Under the pieces are notes generated by a model that saw nothing but the letters and a program-made list of their open reading frames with translations, was not told the DNA's origin and ran no database searches. DNA of 64,000 nucleotides from JAWWOL01 sp963797535 (GTDB lineage: Bacteria; Actinomycetota; Actinomycetes; JAWWOL01), in NCBI GenBank assembly GCA_963797535.1, contig CAWCPQ010000001.1, positions 2,294,001 to 2,358,000 on the forward strand, written 5' to 3'. This document shows positions 26,039 through 35,350 of this stretch, piece by piece. The first letter of the stretch is position 1. The number at the start of each line of letters is the position of its first letter. The position numbers were made by a program, and so were the translations under genes.

Positions 26039-26751
26039 ATGCGCGCTGTCCGTAGCATCGCCGAACTCGCCGATGTCGCTGTGCCTGCATGGCCTGAGGT
26101 CGTCTCCGCTGTAGCCGCGGCTGCTGTACCGGCGCGGCTGCTTCCCCTGGACGAGCAACTGGGCCGCTCGGTGCTTCATCGGCTGCAGGTGTCGGCCGGC
26201 TCCTGGCTAGGCGCGTTGGCCTTGAACTGCTGCGGTCTGCTGGTCGATCACGGCTGGCTGCGGCTCCTCGGCGGCGGCCATGACGGCTTGGCCGATGTGG
26301 CGGTCTGAGCGCTATCCCCGAACCGGAGGCAGCAGTCGCTCCACCGCCGTTCCTGGTGGTCGGATACGACGTCCTGGGTGGCCGATTCGCCATCGACGGT
26401 GGCGGGTTGGGGGGATCGGCCGGCGAGGTTGCCTACTGGGGCCCTGACACCCTGCGCTGGGACGGTCTGCGCATGGGACACGCGGCCTTCGTGCAATGGT
26501 CCCTCGGCGGTGGCCTCGCGGGGTTCGCCGGTTCCCTTCGGTGGCCCGGATGGGAGCAGGAGACAGCCGCTCTGGCGCTGGACCAGGCGATCGCCGTCCA
26601 CCCGTTCCTGTTCACCACCCAGGGTCAAGACATCAGCCAGGCAAGCCGCCGGGCCGTACCGGCCACCGAGCTGTTCGGCCTTCACGATGACCTGGCCCAG
26701 CAGCTCGCACAACCTGTCGGACCAAGCCTCGATCACTATCCGATGGGCTGA
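26039..26751 (+). pseudogene. DUF2625 family protein, split by a frameshift
   Basis: Two frames together make one DUF2625 protein. The 5' part (26039-26308) has RSIAELADVAVPAWP and the core GALALNCCGLLVDHGWLRLL. The 3' part, in the previous frame, continues with PPPFLVVGYDVLGGRFAIDG, AYWGPDTLRWDGL, LRWPGWEQE and PVPATELFGL-like sequence to the stop at 26751. One base seems to be missing near 26306: adding a G to the TGA would give a Trp and open the frame, yielding ~237 residues, the family size. It may be a real pseudogene or a base-calling error. The function of DUF2625 is unknown. Confidence 0.8.
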
Positions 26752-26891
26752 GGCGGACCGCGACGCACGCTAGGCAGCCTGGTTCCGTTCAGCGATCGGT
26801 GACCGGCACAGCGAATCGTGTGCCGGATGACGTTCGACGAGTGGAGCAACCACTGCGGAACGTGCCTGTCGGCGCGTGAGACGCTGACAGA

Positions 26892-27440
26892 GTGCCGAAC
26901 GGATTGCGCCTGCCTCGACTCGATGACGGGGTGCTGACCCTGCGCGGGTTCGTGGAGACCGACGTGCCGCTGGTGCGGATGGCGAGTGGTGATCCGTTGA
27001 TCCCACTGATCACCACCGTCCCACGCGACGCTGACCTGGAAGCGGCGGCGGCGTTCATCCAGCGACAGCACTCGCGGATGGTCGAGGGGAGGGGCTACTC
27101 GTTCGCGATCGCCGACGCCGGCACCGGCGAGGCCTTCGGTCAGATCGGCGTGTGGCCCTTGTCGCACGGGCGGGCCAGCGTCGGCTACTGGGTGGCTGAG
27201 CGGTTCCGGGGCCGCGGTGTTGGTGGCCATGCCTTGGCAATGGCGTCGAGGTGGGCTCTCACCTTGGCCGACCTTCACCGGTTGGAGCTCTATGTCGAGC
27301 CGTGGAACCAGGCCTCATGGCGTGCAGCCGAACGATGCGGCTACGAACGCGAAGGCCTGCTGCGCGAGTGGCAGGAAGTCGGCGGTCAACGACGGGACAT
27401 GTTCATGTACTCGTTGCTCCGTTCTCGCCCGCCCTTGTAA
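26892..27440 (+). CDS. GNAT family N-acetyltransferase (RimJ/RimL type)
   Basis: A 182-residue acetyl-CoA-dependent transferase. It starts with LTLRGFVETDVPLV, has FAIADAGTGEAFGQIGVW, the acetyl-CoA loop ERFRGRGVGGHAL and the family end VEPWNQASWRAAERCGYEREGL. This layout is that of RimJ/RimL-like enzymes that acetylate protein N-termini or small amines; the substrate is unknown. The start is GTG at 26892 with a weak ribosome site. Confidence 0.9.
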   Translation: MPNGLRLPRLDDGVLTLRGFVETDVPLVRMASGDPLIPLITTVPRDADLEAAAAFIQRQHSRMVEGRGYSFAIADAGTGEAFGQIGVWPLSHGRASVGYWVAERFRGRGVGGHALAMASRWALTLADLHRLELYVEPWNQASWRAAERCGYEREGLLREWQEVGGQRRDMFMYSLLRSRPPL

Positions 27441-27637
27441 CGGCTCGCCCGGCAGGCAAGGGCACGTGCGCGCGTGCCCGGCGTGACTGCTAGCAACTCG
27501 AGTCCCGCGGCGATAGCCGATGGCTGACCGGCACGGAAACCTTGTCGGGTCGACCTGACGGGGTGGCCAAGGGTCGAGGCTGTGCCGATTGGGGCCGGGC
27601 GGTCACGACAACGTGCCCGGTGGTGATCCTCGGTAGG

Positions 27638-28033
27638 TCAGGGCTGTGCAGGGGTGGCGAAGAAGATGACCTGCTCGCAGCGAATCTTGCCTCGGTCGTC
27701 AAATAGGTACAGGCGGGAGGCGGGCACGGTCATCGGCTCGGAGCCGAAGTTTGCTTCGACGGTCAGCGTCAGCAGTGCGTTGTGCTGATCGCCGATGCTG
27801 GAGACGATGTGTGCACTGCCCGGCACGATGGCCCGGGCGAAATCGATCAAGCCGACCATGTAGTCGTCGATGCCGACCAGGTCGGTGGGCTTCATGATGG
27901 GTTGGGTCGTGATGGCGATGACCTTCACGTCCTCGGCAAGTGCGGCCCGGGCCGTGTCGAAGTCGTGGTTGCTCCACGCCTCGACGTGGGCGATGGCCCC
28001 GAGAACGGCGGGTGATCGGGTGTTGACAGCCAT
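27638..28033 (-). CDS. SnoaL-like (NTF2-fold) protein
   Basis: A 131-residue protein with the cone-shaped NTF2-like pattern: ILGAI-like helix, AWSNHDFDTARAALAEDV, GIDDYMVGLIDFARAI and a C-terminal sheet with RLYLFDDRGKIRCEQVIFF. Members include polyketide cyclases and small-molecule isomerases; function here is unknown. The ATG at 28033 follows GGAGG. It is divergent from a sigma factor that itself carries a SnoaL-type C-terminal domain, and the shared 161-bp region contains an inverted repeat. Confidence 0.8.
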   Translation of the reverse strand: MAVNTRSPAVLGAIAHVEAWSNHDFDTARAALAEDVKVIAITTQPIMKPTDLVGIDDYMVGLIDFARAIVPGSAHIVSSIGDQHNALLTLTVEANFGSEPMTVPASRLYLFDDRGKIRCEQVIFFATPAQP

Positions 28034-28058
28034 GACGGGCCTCCGTTGATTGCCAGTG

Positions 28059-28073
28059 GGAGCGTTGCGCTCC
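28059..28073. promoter_or_regulatory. Inverted repeat in a divergent promoter region
   Basis: GGAGCG-TTG-CGCTCC, a perfect 6-bp repeat with a 3-bp spacer, 25 bp upstream of the SnoaL-like gene and 120 bp before the sigma-factor gene. It could be an operator or a transcript hairpin. Confidence 0.3.
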
Positions 28074-28194
28074 GACTCGATCAGGCAGACGCCACGCACA
28101 GGCGGAACTGGGCAGACCGGGCGTGCCCAGTTTTCCGCTGGCCCGACGTCTGCATTTCACAGCGCAGCCGCAGTTCAAGCGGAAGGCACGAGCG

Positions 28195-29217
28195 ATGACG
28201 GAGGACCTGCTGTCCAGGGCGCGAGCCGGCGACGGTGCCGCCTTCGGTCTGCTTGTGGAACCGCATCGGCGCGAGCTGCTGGCGCACTGCTATCGCTTGC
28301 TGGGCTCGCTGCACGACGCCGAGGAGGCGCTGCAGGAGACACTACTGTCCGCGTGGCAAGCACTCCCGGGCTTCCAGGGCCGTTCTTCGATCCGGACCTG
28401 GCTGTACCGGGTGGCGACCAGCCGATGCCTCGACGCCCGCCGCGCGTCTCGCCGTCGGACGCCGGTCCGGGCGACGGCAGCCGATCCGGCGATGGCTCAC
28501 CTTCGGCTACCCGAACCCACTGACGGCTGCCAGGTTTCGTGGCTCGAGCCCTACCCCGACGCGCTCCTCGAGGAGATACCCGACGAGGCACTCGGCCCCG
28601 ACCGCCGCTACGAGCTGACCGAATCGATCTCGCTCGCCTTCATCACGGCCCTGCAGCTGCTGCCACCACGGCAGCGCGCCGCCCTGATTCTCCGCGACGT
28701 GCTGGGCTTCCCTGCCCGGGAAGCGGCTGGGATCCTCGACACCACCGAGGACTCGGTGACCAGTGCCCTGCGGCATGCCCGGGCCGCCGTGGAACGCGAG
28801 CGCGGCACCGGCCGGGACGCCGCACCGGCGCCTCACTCCGCCGAGGAACGCCGCCTAGCGGACCGGCTGACCAAAGCATTCACCAGGGCTGACGTTGAAG
28901 GAATCCTGGAACTGCTCACCGACGACGTGTGGTTCACCATGCCACCGCTGCCGGTTGCCTACCGCGGGCCGGAGATGGCCGGTCGGTTCCTGCAGGCAAC
29001 AGCCCTCCGCCCCGGCTGCGCCCCGATCCTGATCCCTACCAGGGCCAATGGTCGACCCGCGTTCGGCCTTTACGTCAACGATCCCGACGTAGGGCGCACA
29101 GTGACCGTCGGCCTGCTGACCATCGGCCTGTCCGGCGATCTGATCAACGCGATAACCCGATTCGACAAGTACATCCTGTCCAAGTTCAACCTTCCGGCGG
29201 TTCTGCCGCAGCGGTGA
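28195..29217 (+). CDS. ECF sigma factor with C-terminal SnoaL-like domain
   Basis: A 340-residue sigma-70 family protein. Region 2 spans ~12-80 (HCYRLLGSLHDAEEALQETL, then SSIRTWLYRVATSRCLD). Region 4 is ~155-210 (LPPRQRAALILRDVLGFPAR, then GILDTTEDSVTSALRHARAA). The remaining ~115 residues form a SnoaL_2-like domain (ADVEGILELLTDDVWFTMPP). In such ECF groups the tail tunes activity instead of a separate anti-sigma factor. The ATG at 28195 was chosen as the first start that gives a normal N-terminus; earlier in-frame codons add a non-homologous stretch. Confidence 0.92.
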   Translation: MTEDLLSRARAGDGAAFGLLVEPHRRELLAHCYRLLGSLHDAEEALQETLLSAWQALPGFQGRSSIRTWLYRVATSRCLDARRASRRRTPVRATAADPAMAHLRLPEPTDGCQVSWLEPYPDALLEEIPDEALGPDRRYELTESISLAFITALQLLPPRQRAALILRDVLGFPAREAAGILDTTEDSVTSALRHARAAVERERGTGRDAAPAPHSAEERRLADRLTKAFTRADVEGILELLTDDVWFTMPPLPVAYRGPEMAGRFLQATALRPGCAPILIPTRANGRPAFGLYVNDPDVGRTVTVGLLTIGLSGDLINAITRFDKYILSKFNLPAVLPQR

Positions 29218-29704
29218 CGCAACCGAGGCACCGGGCGGGACCGGCCGGGGCCGAGGATGCACCGAAAGAACCGCGGATCCCGACCGACACGGCGATCACG
29301 TGCCAGGGTGAGCTTCGACGACTCGGATCAGTTCCCCTGCGGGCTTCGCGGTCACCGGCGCGCTGTTGATATGCGTCGGCCCTGCGGCATGCGAGCCCGA
29401 CCGGCATCCTGTCGACGCCGGGACGACCCCACGACACTGGGACGACCACAAAGGCGCATCGGTTCGCTGCATCTCTCTGGCAAGTCGTGAGGCAGCGGTG
29501 CCAATGTCGCACAGCCGAACCTGTACTGACATGGGAATCGACGCCCGCACGACGGTCCGGCACGACCACCGCAATTCCGTCTGAGTCGCCGATCGGCTAC
29601 TGCAATGGGCCGCAGCAGCTCGGCGGGGTTCGGAATGGCAGGCCCGCGGCGCGCACCACCAGTAGGCTTCTCGCGAGGGTCGCGACCAGGAAGGACCCAT
29701 AACC
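29218..29704. other. 487-bp stretch without recognisable gene
   Basis: The longest gene-free gap in the window. Short frames on both strands lack ribosome sites and family patterns. The last ~20 bp (AGGAAGGA) serve the next small membrane-protein gene. Confidence 0.35.
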
Positions 29705-29920
29705 GTGACCGGTGCAGTCCTTGACCTCATCACGGGGGTGGCCATCGCCATCTTGGGGACGATTATCCTTGCCCGACCCGCGACAGCTGCGTCCGTTCTC
29801 GCGAAGCCGCTCGACCGGCTCGGCATCGGAGCACCAACTCGCGCCGGTGTTCGCCTCCGCGGGGCCCTGTTCCTCTTCATCGGTGCTGCCCTCGTCATCA
29901 TCGGGATCGGGCTCATCTAG
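29705..29920 (+). CDS. Small two-helix membrane protein
   Basis: A 71-residue hydrophobic protein with two helices (LDLITGVAIAILGTIIL and LRGALFLFIGAALVIIGIGL) joined by a short polar loop (DRLGIGAPTRAG). GTG start about 9 nt after AGGAAGGA. No family is recognised; the size suggests a regulatory or stress membrane peptide. Confidence 0.6.
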   Translation: MTGAVLDLITGVAIAILGTIILARPATAASVLAKPLDRLGIGAPTRAGVRLRGALFLFIGAALVIIGIGLI

Positions 29921-30095
29921 CTGCCCGCAGCAGGCCGCCGGGCTTGCAAGGGTGGCTGAGGCGGTCGGCATGCCGGGTGACGGCCTTTGCCTCGGCCGCG
30001 GTTGTCGTGCCCGGCGGACTTTCTCGCTCGACGTGGGAACCTCGGAGGCATCTCGCTCCGTGTAACGGCCGAGGGGCAACCGATCGAGGGAGCAG

Positions 30096-30620
30096 ATGAA
30101 ACCCAGCGAGAGAGCCGAGTTCGAGGCGTTCGTCGCCGCGCGCTCGGATGCGCTCGTCCGGACTGCGTACCTCATGTGCGGTGACTGGCATCAGGCGCAG
30201 GACGTGCTCCAGATCGCGCTGACGAAGCTCTACGTGGCGTGGCGGCGAATCGAGCGTCGGGACGGCGTCGAGGCTTACGCGAGACGCATCCTCGTCCGGT
30301 GCCTGATCGACGAGAGTCGTCGGGGCTGGCGGCGCGAGCGCCCCACCGACGCGCTGCCCGATCGTGCCGCCCCCGACCGGGCGTCCGACGACCGCGAAGT
30401 TGTGCTCGCCGCGCTGGCGCTGCTACCCAACGAGCAGCGGGTAGTGCTTGTCCTGCGCTACTGGGAGGACCTGAGCATCACCGACACGGCTCGGCTGCTC
30501 GACCTGTCGACCGGAACCGTGAAGAGCCGAGCCTTCCGCGGTCTGACCGCTTTGCGCGCGCATCTGGCCACCCACCAGCTCGAACTCACCGAGACCCTCG
30601 AGGAGCCCACCGGTGCCTGA
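30096..30620 (+). CDS. SigE-family RNA polymerase sigma factor
   Basis: A 174-residue ECF sigma factor of the actinobacterial SigE family. Region 2 shows FVAARSDALVRTAYLMCGDW and QAQDVLQIALTKLYVAWRRI. Region 4 has LLPNEQRVVLVLRYWEDLS and the helix-turn-helix ITDTARLLDLSTGTVKSRA. No sensory domain is present, which fits control by an external anti-sigma factor, probably the product of the next gene, whose start overlaps this stop by 8 nt. Confidence 0.93.
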   Translation: MKPSERAEFEAFVAARSDALVRTAYLMCGDWHQAQDVLQIALTKLYVAWRRIERRDGVEAYARRILVRCLIDESRRGWRRERPTDALPDRAAPDRASDDREVVLAALALLPNEQRVVLVLRYWEDLSITDTARLLDLSTGTVKSRAFRGLTALRAHLATHQLELTETLEEPTGA

Positions 30621-31497
30621 CACTCGCGCCCTGTTCGAGGAACTGGTCCGTGACAAGCCGGCTCTGCAGCTCGACGTCGCAGCTATCGAACGCCGTGCGG
30701 AAACAACGATCCGGCGCAGGCGGGCTCTCACCGGTGTCGCCGGGGTGGTTGGTCTTGCCGCGGCCGGGTTCGTGGCCGTGGCTGTCGCAGGACAGCACCC
30801 GTCAGGTTCCGAACCGACCGCACCGTTAGCCCCCTCCGGGCCGACCGCACCCGTGGCCCCCACCGGGGTGGCCGTCACCTCCGCCGCACCGCCGACCTCC
30901 TCGGGGCTGGCCCTGACCTCGGCCCCGACGCCGGCCCTCCCGGGGCTGGCCTTCACCTCAGTCGAGCAGATCAAGTCCGCGGACACTCGTGTCGTGCAAG
31001 CGATGCTCGCGACCGGCGGGACGGGCACGAAGCTCACGCAGTCGACCCCTGCGGTCATCACCGCGACCACTCGGAGGACCATCCACCAAGTCAGCTATCA
31101 GAAGGACGGAGCCACGGTCACCGAGAACATCAGTGCCCCTGGCGGCGCAGCCGAGTTGGCCAACGTGGGCATCACGGGCAAGGACCAGAAGTCTCCGTGC
31201 AGCAGGCCGCCCCACCCGCCGGTCACCCTGAAGGACGGCAGCATTGTGACCACTGCGCCCTCGATCCTGTGCGTGGGGCAGTCGCTGCCCGACGGCGCGG
31301 TGCTGTGGACCTTCGTCACGCACTGGGGCGGCCACATGGCGGACTCACCCCCCCAAGCGGTTATCGAGGAACCGGACGGCAGCAGTGTGCTCGTGCAGAC
31401 CGGCGCCTCAAAGGCAGGGCACAACGCGGCAGGAGCGCTGACCCGGGACCAGGTGGGGGCCTTCGCCATCACCCTCGAGAAGGCTTGGCAGGGCTAA
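30613..31497 (+). CDS. Probable membrane anti-sigma partner of the SigE-family factor
   Basis: A 294-residue single-pass protein. The cytosolic N-terminus (~1-45) ends in basic RRAETTIRRRRALTG, followed by one helix (VAGVVGLAAAGFVAVAVAG), a Pro/Ala/Thr-rich linker (~60-115) and an extracytoplasmic domain with two Cys. That topology, and the 8-nt overlap with the sigma gene, match membrane anti-sigma proteins co-encoded with SigE-family factors. No zinc motif is seen in the N-terminus, so the anti-sigma role is inferred from context only. Confidence 0.65.
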   Translation: MPDTRALFEELVRDKPALQLDVAAIERRAETTIRRRRALTGVAGVVGLAAAGFVAVAVAGQHPSGSEPTAPLAPSGPTAPVAPTGVAVTSAAPPTSSGLALTSAPTPALPGLAFTSVEQIKSADTRVVQAMLATGGTGTKLTQSTPAVITATTRRTIHQVSYQKDGATVTENISAPGGAAELANVGITGKDQKSPCSRPPHPPVTLKDGSIVTTAPSILCVGQSLPDGAVLWTFVTHWGGHMADSPPQAVIEEPDGSSVLVQTGASKAGHNAAGALTRDQVGAFAITLEKAWQG

Positions 31498-31549
31498 CCC
31501 CGCACCTGCAGCCGATCGCCCGCTTAACCAACCTGCCCGGTCAGTACAC

Positions 31550-32425
31550 CTAGACCCCGGTACGCCGGAACGGCGCGACCAGCGCGCGCACCGCGTCGGT
31601 CGAGCCCCAGTCGTCGTCGAACATCGCCATCAGCGCGAGGTGCTGACGCAGTTGCACGTAGGCCAGCCGGTCGGTCCAACCACGCTCTGCACCGGTCAGT
31701 TCGCCGTACACGGCGAAGAACCGCTCTGCCTGCTGCGGGTGCGGGGTCGACCATAGGTGTGCGATGTCGACGTCGGCCCACATGTACGAGACGGCCGGGT
31801 CGATGACGGCGGGCGAGCCATCGGCCGTGGCGAGGATGTTCTGCTTCCAGAAGTCCCCGTGCGTCAGGCATGCAGGCCGCGCCGGCATCAGGTCGGGCAG
31901 CCTCGCGCACAGCCGTTCAAGCGCGTCTTGGTCGGCCTCGTCGAGCTTCGCCCGCACGCGCGGCTCGGGCAGCCAGCGCAACACGCGGCACTCGGCGAAG
32001 AATGTGAAGCCATCGTCGTGCCACGCGTTGCGCTGCGGCATCGGCCCGAGCCAGTTGTCGGACGGCCAGCCGAAGCCGTCGTGAACCGTCGAGGTGTGCA
32101 TGTGCGCGAGATCGCGCGCGAGCTGCTCCCAGAACCGTACGGTGTCCTCGCGGGGTTGCAGCAGCGAAAGGACAAGCAGCTCGTCGTCGCGGCACACGAT
32201 CCGCGGAGTCGCCAGGCCCGCTGCGCCCAGCACGTCGAGGCCCTCCGCCTCGGCGGCGAAAACGTCCCCGTCGTGCGACTCGGCGAAGGTCTTGGCGAAG
32301 ACAACGCGACCGTCCACGAGCGAGGCGATGCCAGAGACGGCGGCGAGGCCTTCGTCCGTCGAACGCACTGCAGCCACGTCGAACCCGGCTCGGACAAGGC
32401 GTGCGCGGAGAAGCTCGATCGTCAC
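31550..32425 (-). CDS. Fructosamine kinase-like phosphotransferase
   Basis: A 291-residue protein-kinase-fold enzyme. The Brenner motif CLTHGDFWKQNIL and the metal site AVIDPAVSYMWADVDIAHLW are those of fructosamine/ketosamine-3-kinases, which phosphorylate glycated amines. The N-lobe Lys is likely in RVVFAKTF, and a GWPSDNWLGPMPQ segment is also family-like. The start is GTG at 32425. It stands alone on the minus strand, so no partner suggests its substrate. Confidence 0.87.
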   Translation of the reverse strand: MTIELLRARLVRAGFDVAAVRSTDEGLAAVSGIASLVDGRVVFAKTFAESHDGDVFAAEAEGLDVLGAAGLATPRIVCRDDELLVLSLLQPREDTVRFWEQLARDLAHMHTSTVHDGFGWPSDNWLGPMPQRNAWHDDGFTFFAECRVLRWLPEPRVRAKLDEADQDALERLCARLPDLMPARPACLTHGDFWKQNILATADGSPAVIDPAVSYMWADVDIAHLWSTPHPQQAERFFAVYGELTGAERGWTDRLAYVQLRQHLALMAMFDDDWGSTDAVRALVAPFRRTGV

Positions 32426-32517
32426 GGGCCCGAACGCTAGCAGCGTCTCAGCGGAACCGAGGAGTCACGGCAGACCTCACCGGCCGATGTCGAGGATCGG
32501 TGGACGCAGCCAACCGG

Positions 32518-33579
32518 TCAGACCTTCGCGCGGGCGTACTGCTGGGGCCACGCGACGTCGTCTCCGAGTGCCGCGGCGGCACGCAACGGCCAGTGCGGGT
32601 CGCGCAGCAGCTCACGAGCGAGCAGCACCACGTCCGCAGAGCCGTCCGCGAGCACCTGCTCGGCCTGCTCGGGCCGGGTGATCAGGCCAACGGCACCCAC
32701 GGGCAACCCGCTGCCCTCGCGCACCTGCCGGGCCAGCGGCACCTGGTAGCCGGGGCCGGCCGGCACCTGCTGGCGGGGGTCGAGGCCACCGCTGGACACG
32801 TCGACGAAGTCGACCCCGAGGACGCCGACCTGCTTGGCCAGCTCGACCGTCTCCGGGGCGGTCCAGCCACCCTCGACCCAGTCCGTCGCCGAGAAGCGGA
32901 TCAGCAGCGGCTTGTCCTGCGGCCAGACCTCGCGGACGGCCTCGACCACCTCGAGCACCAGTCGGGTTCGGCCGTCGAAGTCGCCGCCGTAGCCGTCGGT
33001 GCGCAGGTTGGACAGCGGGGACAGGAACTGGTGCAGCAGGTAGCCGTGGGCCGCGTGCAGCTCTACCACCTCGAACCCCGCGTCGTACGACCGCTGCGCG
33101 GCCGCGGCGAACGCCCGTACCGTCTCCTGGATCTGTTCGACCGACATCGCCAGCGGAGTGGCGTAGCCGCCGAAGGCGACAGCGGACGGGGCCATTGTCC
33201 GCCAGCCCCCGTCCTCGAACGGCACCGAGCCGTTGCCGTCCCAGGGACGTTGCGTCGATGCCTTGCGACCGGCGTGCGCCAGCTGAATGCCGGGCACGGA
33301 GCCCTGGCTCTTGATGAAGTCGGTGATCCGGCGGTAAGCCCTGGCCTGCTCGTCGTTCCAGATGCCGGCGTCCCACGGCGAGATGCGGCCCTCGGGAGTC
33401 ACCGCCGTTGCCTCGGTCAGGACCAGGCCCGCTCCCCCTCTGGCCAGCGAGCCCAGATGGACCAGGTGCCAATCGTCGGGCAGGCCGTCGGTGGAGGAGT
33501 ACTGGCACATCGGCGCCACCCACGCTCGGTTGGCGAAGGTGGTGCCACGCAGGGTCAGGGTTTCGAAGAGTCGGCTCAC
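32518..33579 (-). CDS. NADH:flavin oxidoreductase, YqjM-type Old Yellow Enzyme
   Basis: A 353-residue FMN-dependent ene-reductase. The N-terminus has the YqjM-type VAPMCQYSS (Cys25, Tyr27), substrate-binding His residues are in HAAHGYLLHQFLSPLSN, with RTDGYGG just after, and the FMN phosphate site lies near VGLITRPEQAEQVL. These features put it in the thermophilic-like class that reduces activated C=C bonds. The start is GTG at 33579; an ATG at 33618 would add 13 unlike residues. It lies ~92 bp downstream of no other gene on its strand. Confidence 0.93.
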   Translation of the reverse strand: MSRLFETLTLRGTTFANRAWVAPMCQYSSTDGLPDDWHLVHLGSLARGGAGLVLTEATAVTPEGRISPWDAGIWNDEQARAYRRITDFIKSQGSVPGIQLAHAGRKASTQRPWDGNGSVPFEDGGWRTMAPSAVAFGGYATPLAMSVEQIQETVRAFAAAAQRSYDAGFEVVELHAAHGYLLHQFLSPLSNLRTDGYGGDFDGRTRLVLEVVEAVREVWPQDKPLLIRFSATDWVEGGWTAPETVELAKQVGVLGVDFVDVSSGGLDPRQQVPAGPGYQVPLARQVREGSGLPVGAVGLITRPEQAEQVLADGSADVVLLARELLRDPHWPLRAAAALGDDVAWPQQYARAKV

Positions 33580-33726
33580 GCTCGGGTGCAACCGTCGGGG
33601 GTTCCGGGTGCATTCCATGAGCCTGACCTGGCCGCTAGCGGACACGAAGAATTTGTTCGTTCCACTAGCCGACCTCTGCTGACCCTGACATAGTGCGGCG
33701 AGCCAATTCCGCAACCAGGGGGACCC

Positions 33727-34407
33727 GTGAGCACGCCCACCCAGCCCAACGCACCCGGCACGCAGTTCAACACCCCGCCGAACTGGCCGGCCAATCCGCC
33801 CGGCTGGAGCCCGGAGCCGGGCTGGCAACCGGACCCTGCATGGGGACCGGCGCCCGATGGCTGGCTGTGGTGGGTCCCCGCGCAGAGCCCCGCGCCGGCG
33901 ACCGAGGCCACAGCGTCCCCTACGGTGATGACCCCGCAGCAGCACCACGTGTTCACCAGCGCCCGGAACTACTTCCTGATCGGCGCCGCAGTGGCCATCG
34001 CCGCTGCCATCACGACACTGGTGGCAGCCAGCAAGGGCGGCACCATCTGGACCGGCGGCTTCCTCCTGGGCCTCATTCTGTGGATTCGCGCGGGACGATC
34101 CGTCATGTCCTTGCGCTCGGCCGGTGTCAGCCTGAGCCGCACCGTCATCGCGGGGACAGCGGTCGTTGCCTCGATCACCTTGATCCTTGCCGGTGCGGCC
34201 GGAATTGCCCTGATGAATGCCAAGAACGGGAGCGGCGGCGACTCCGTCGGATCCTGTTTCTCCGAGAAGGGCAGCAAGATTCTGCACGTCTCGTGCAACT
34301 CGAAGGACGCTACGTGGGTCGCCACCGCGAAGGCCACCGGCCCCGATCAGTGCCCCGACACGTCATTCCAGCATGGCGACGTCTACCTCTGCGTCACCCG
34401 ACGCTGA
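33727..34407 (+). CDS. Membrane protein with Trp/Pro repeat N-terminus and Cys-rich C-terminus
   Basis: A 226-residue protein. The N-terminal part has tandem WPxNPPGWxPEPGWQPDP-type units (PPNWPANPPGWSPEPGW), common in actinobacterial envelope proteins. Three hydrophobic segments follow (~84-104, ~112-128, ~140-162). The C-terminal ~55 residues have four Cys in a GSCF...HVSC...QCP...YLCV pattern that resembles the LppU-type domain. GTG start behind GGGGGA. It precedes the next gene by 13 bp. Confidence 0.75.
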   Translation: MSTPTQPNAPGTQFNTPPNWPANPPGWSPEPGWQPDPAWGPAPDGWLWWVPAQSPAPATEATASPTVMTPQQHHVFTSARNYFLIGAAVAIAAAITTLVAASKGGTIWTGGFLLGLILWIRAGRSVMSLRSAGVSLSRTVIAGTAVVASITLILAGAAGIALMNAKNGSGGDSVGSCFSEKGSKILHVSCNSKDATWVATAKATGPDQCPDTSFQHGDVYLCVTRR

Positions 34408-34420
34408 CCGGAGGCCTCTG

Positions 34421-35350
34421 ATGTTCAGGCGGGAGCGGCTCGACGAGTCCGGACCCGACCCCGCGCTGCCCTTCCTCAGCGTGGACGGCGCCGACCGGGT
34501 TCGCTCGCTCACCGCCGTAGCCTTCGCCGAGCACGGGCTCGAGGTGACGGTGCACGCCGATCACGTACGAGACTCGTCGGGTCGGCTGTTCGGACTCTGG
34601 AACGTCGCGACCGTCTGCCACCACGCGCCTCGCGGCCAGTCCGCCTGGCCGCGCCTGGTGCGCGACCACGTGCGCCGAATCCTGGCCGGCGTGGACGGCC
34701 CCGACCCCTTCCTCAGCCTCAGCCGCGCGGAGGCGGCAGCCCGCACCTACGCGCGGATCTACCCGGTCGACGGCTTGCCCAACGACCTCAGCGCCTACCC
34801 GTACGAGGAGTTCGCCCCCGGCCTCGTCCAGCTGCTTGCGCTGGACCTGCCCGACACCGTGCGCGTCTACCAGCACCTGCAGGCCCAGCTGCTCGGCGGC
34901 GTCGACTACCTGCGGGCCGCGGGAATCAGCAACCTGCGCAAGGAGAAGACCCAGCAGATCCGCCGGGTGCCGGCCGGTGAAGGGGGCCACTTCAACGTGC
35001 TGGACGGCGACTCGGTCTACACCGCGAGCCGTGCATTGCTGATGCCCAACCCGCTGGGTGACACGACACTGCGTTCCGGGTACGGCAACGGCTGGCTGCT
35101 CAGCGTGCCCAACCGGCACCAGGTCTGCTGGCACCTGATCGAGGACCTCGGGGTCGTCCCGTCGATCAAGGGCATGGCCGTCTTCGCGCGGCTGGGCTAC
35201 AACGACGCGGCCGGCCAGCTCTCGCCGCACGTCTTCTGGTGGGACGGCGCGGGCTATCGCCAGCTGACCGAGTTCGACGGCGAGGGCAACATCACCGTTC
35301 ACGCCGGCCCGGAGTTCGCCCGTCTGCTCGAAAGGTTGCCGAGCTCGTGA
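34421..35350 (+). CDS. Conserved-looking soluble protein of unknown function
   Basis: A 309-residue cytosolic protein with no signal peptide or helix. Distinct segments are GRLFGLWNVATVCHH, GISNLRKEKTQQIRRV, ALLMPNPLGDTTL and the C-terminal LTEFDGEGNITVHAG. The ATG at 34421 has a GGAGG 7 nt upstream. It overlaps the following SDR gene (GTGA), so they are translated together. No family could be named. Confidence 0.75.
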   Translation: MFRRERLDESGPDPALPFLSVDGADRVRSLTAVAFAEHGLEVTVHADHVRDSSGRLFGLWNVATVCHHAPRGQSAWPRLVRDHVRRILAGVDGPDPFLSLSRAEAAARTYARIYPVDGLPNDLSAYPYEEFAPGLVQLLALDLPDTVRVYQHLQAQLLGGVDYLRAAGISNLRKEKTQQIRRVPAGEGGHFNVLDGDSVYTASRALLMPNPLGDTTLRSGYGNGWLLSVPNRHQVCWHLIEDLGVVPSIKGMAVFARLGYNDAAGQLSPHVFWWDGAGYRQLTEFDGEGNITVHAGPEFARLLERLPSS

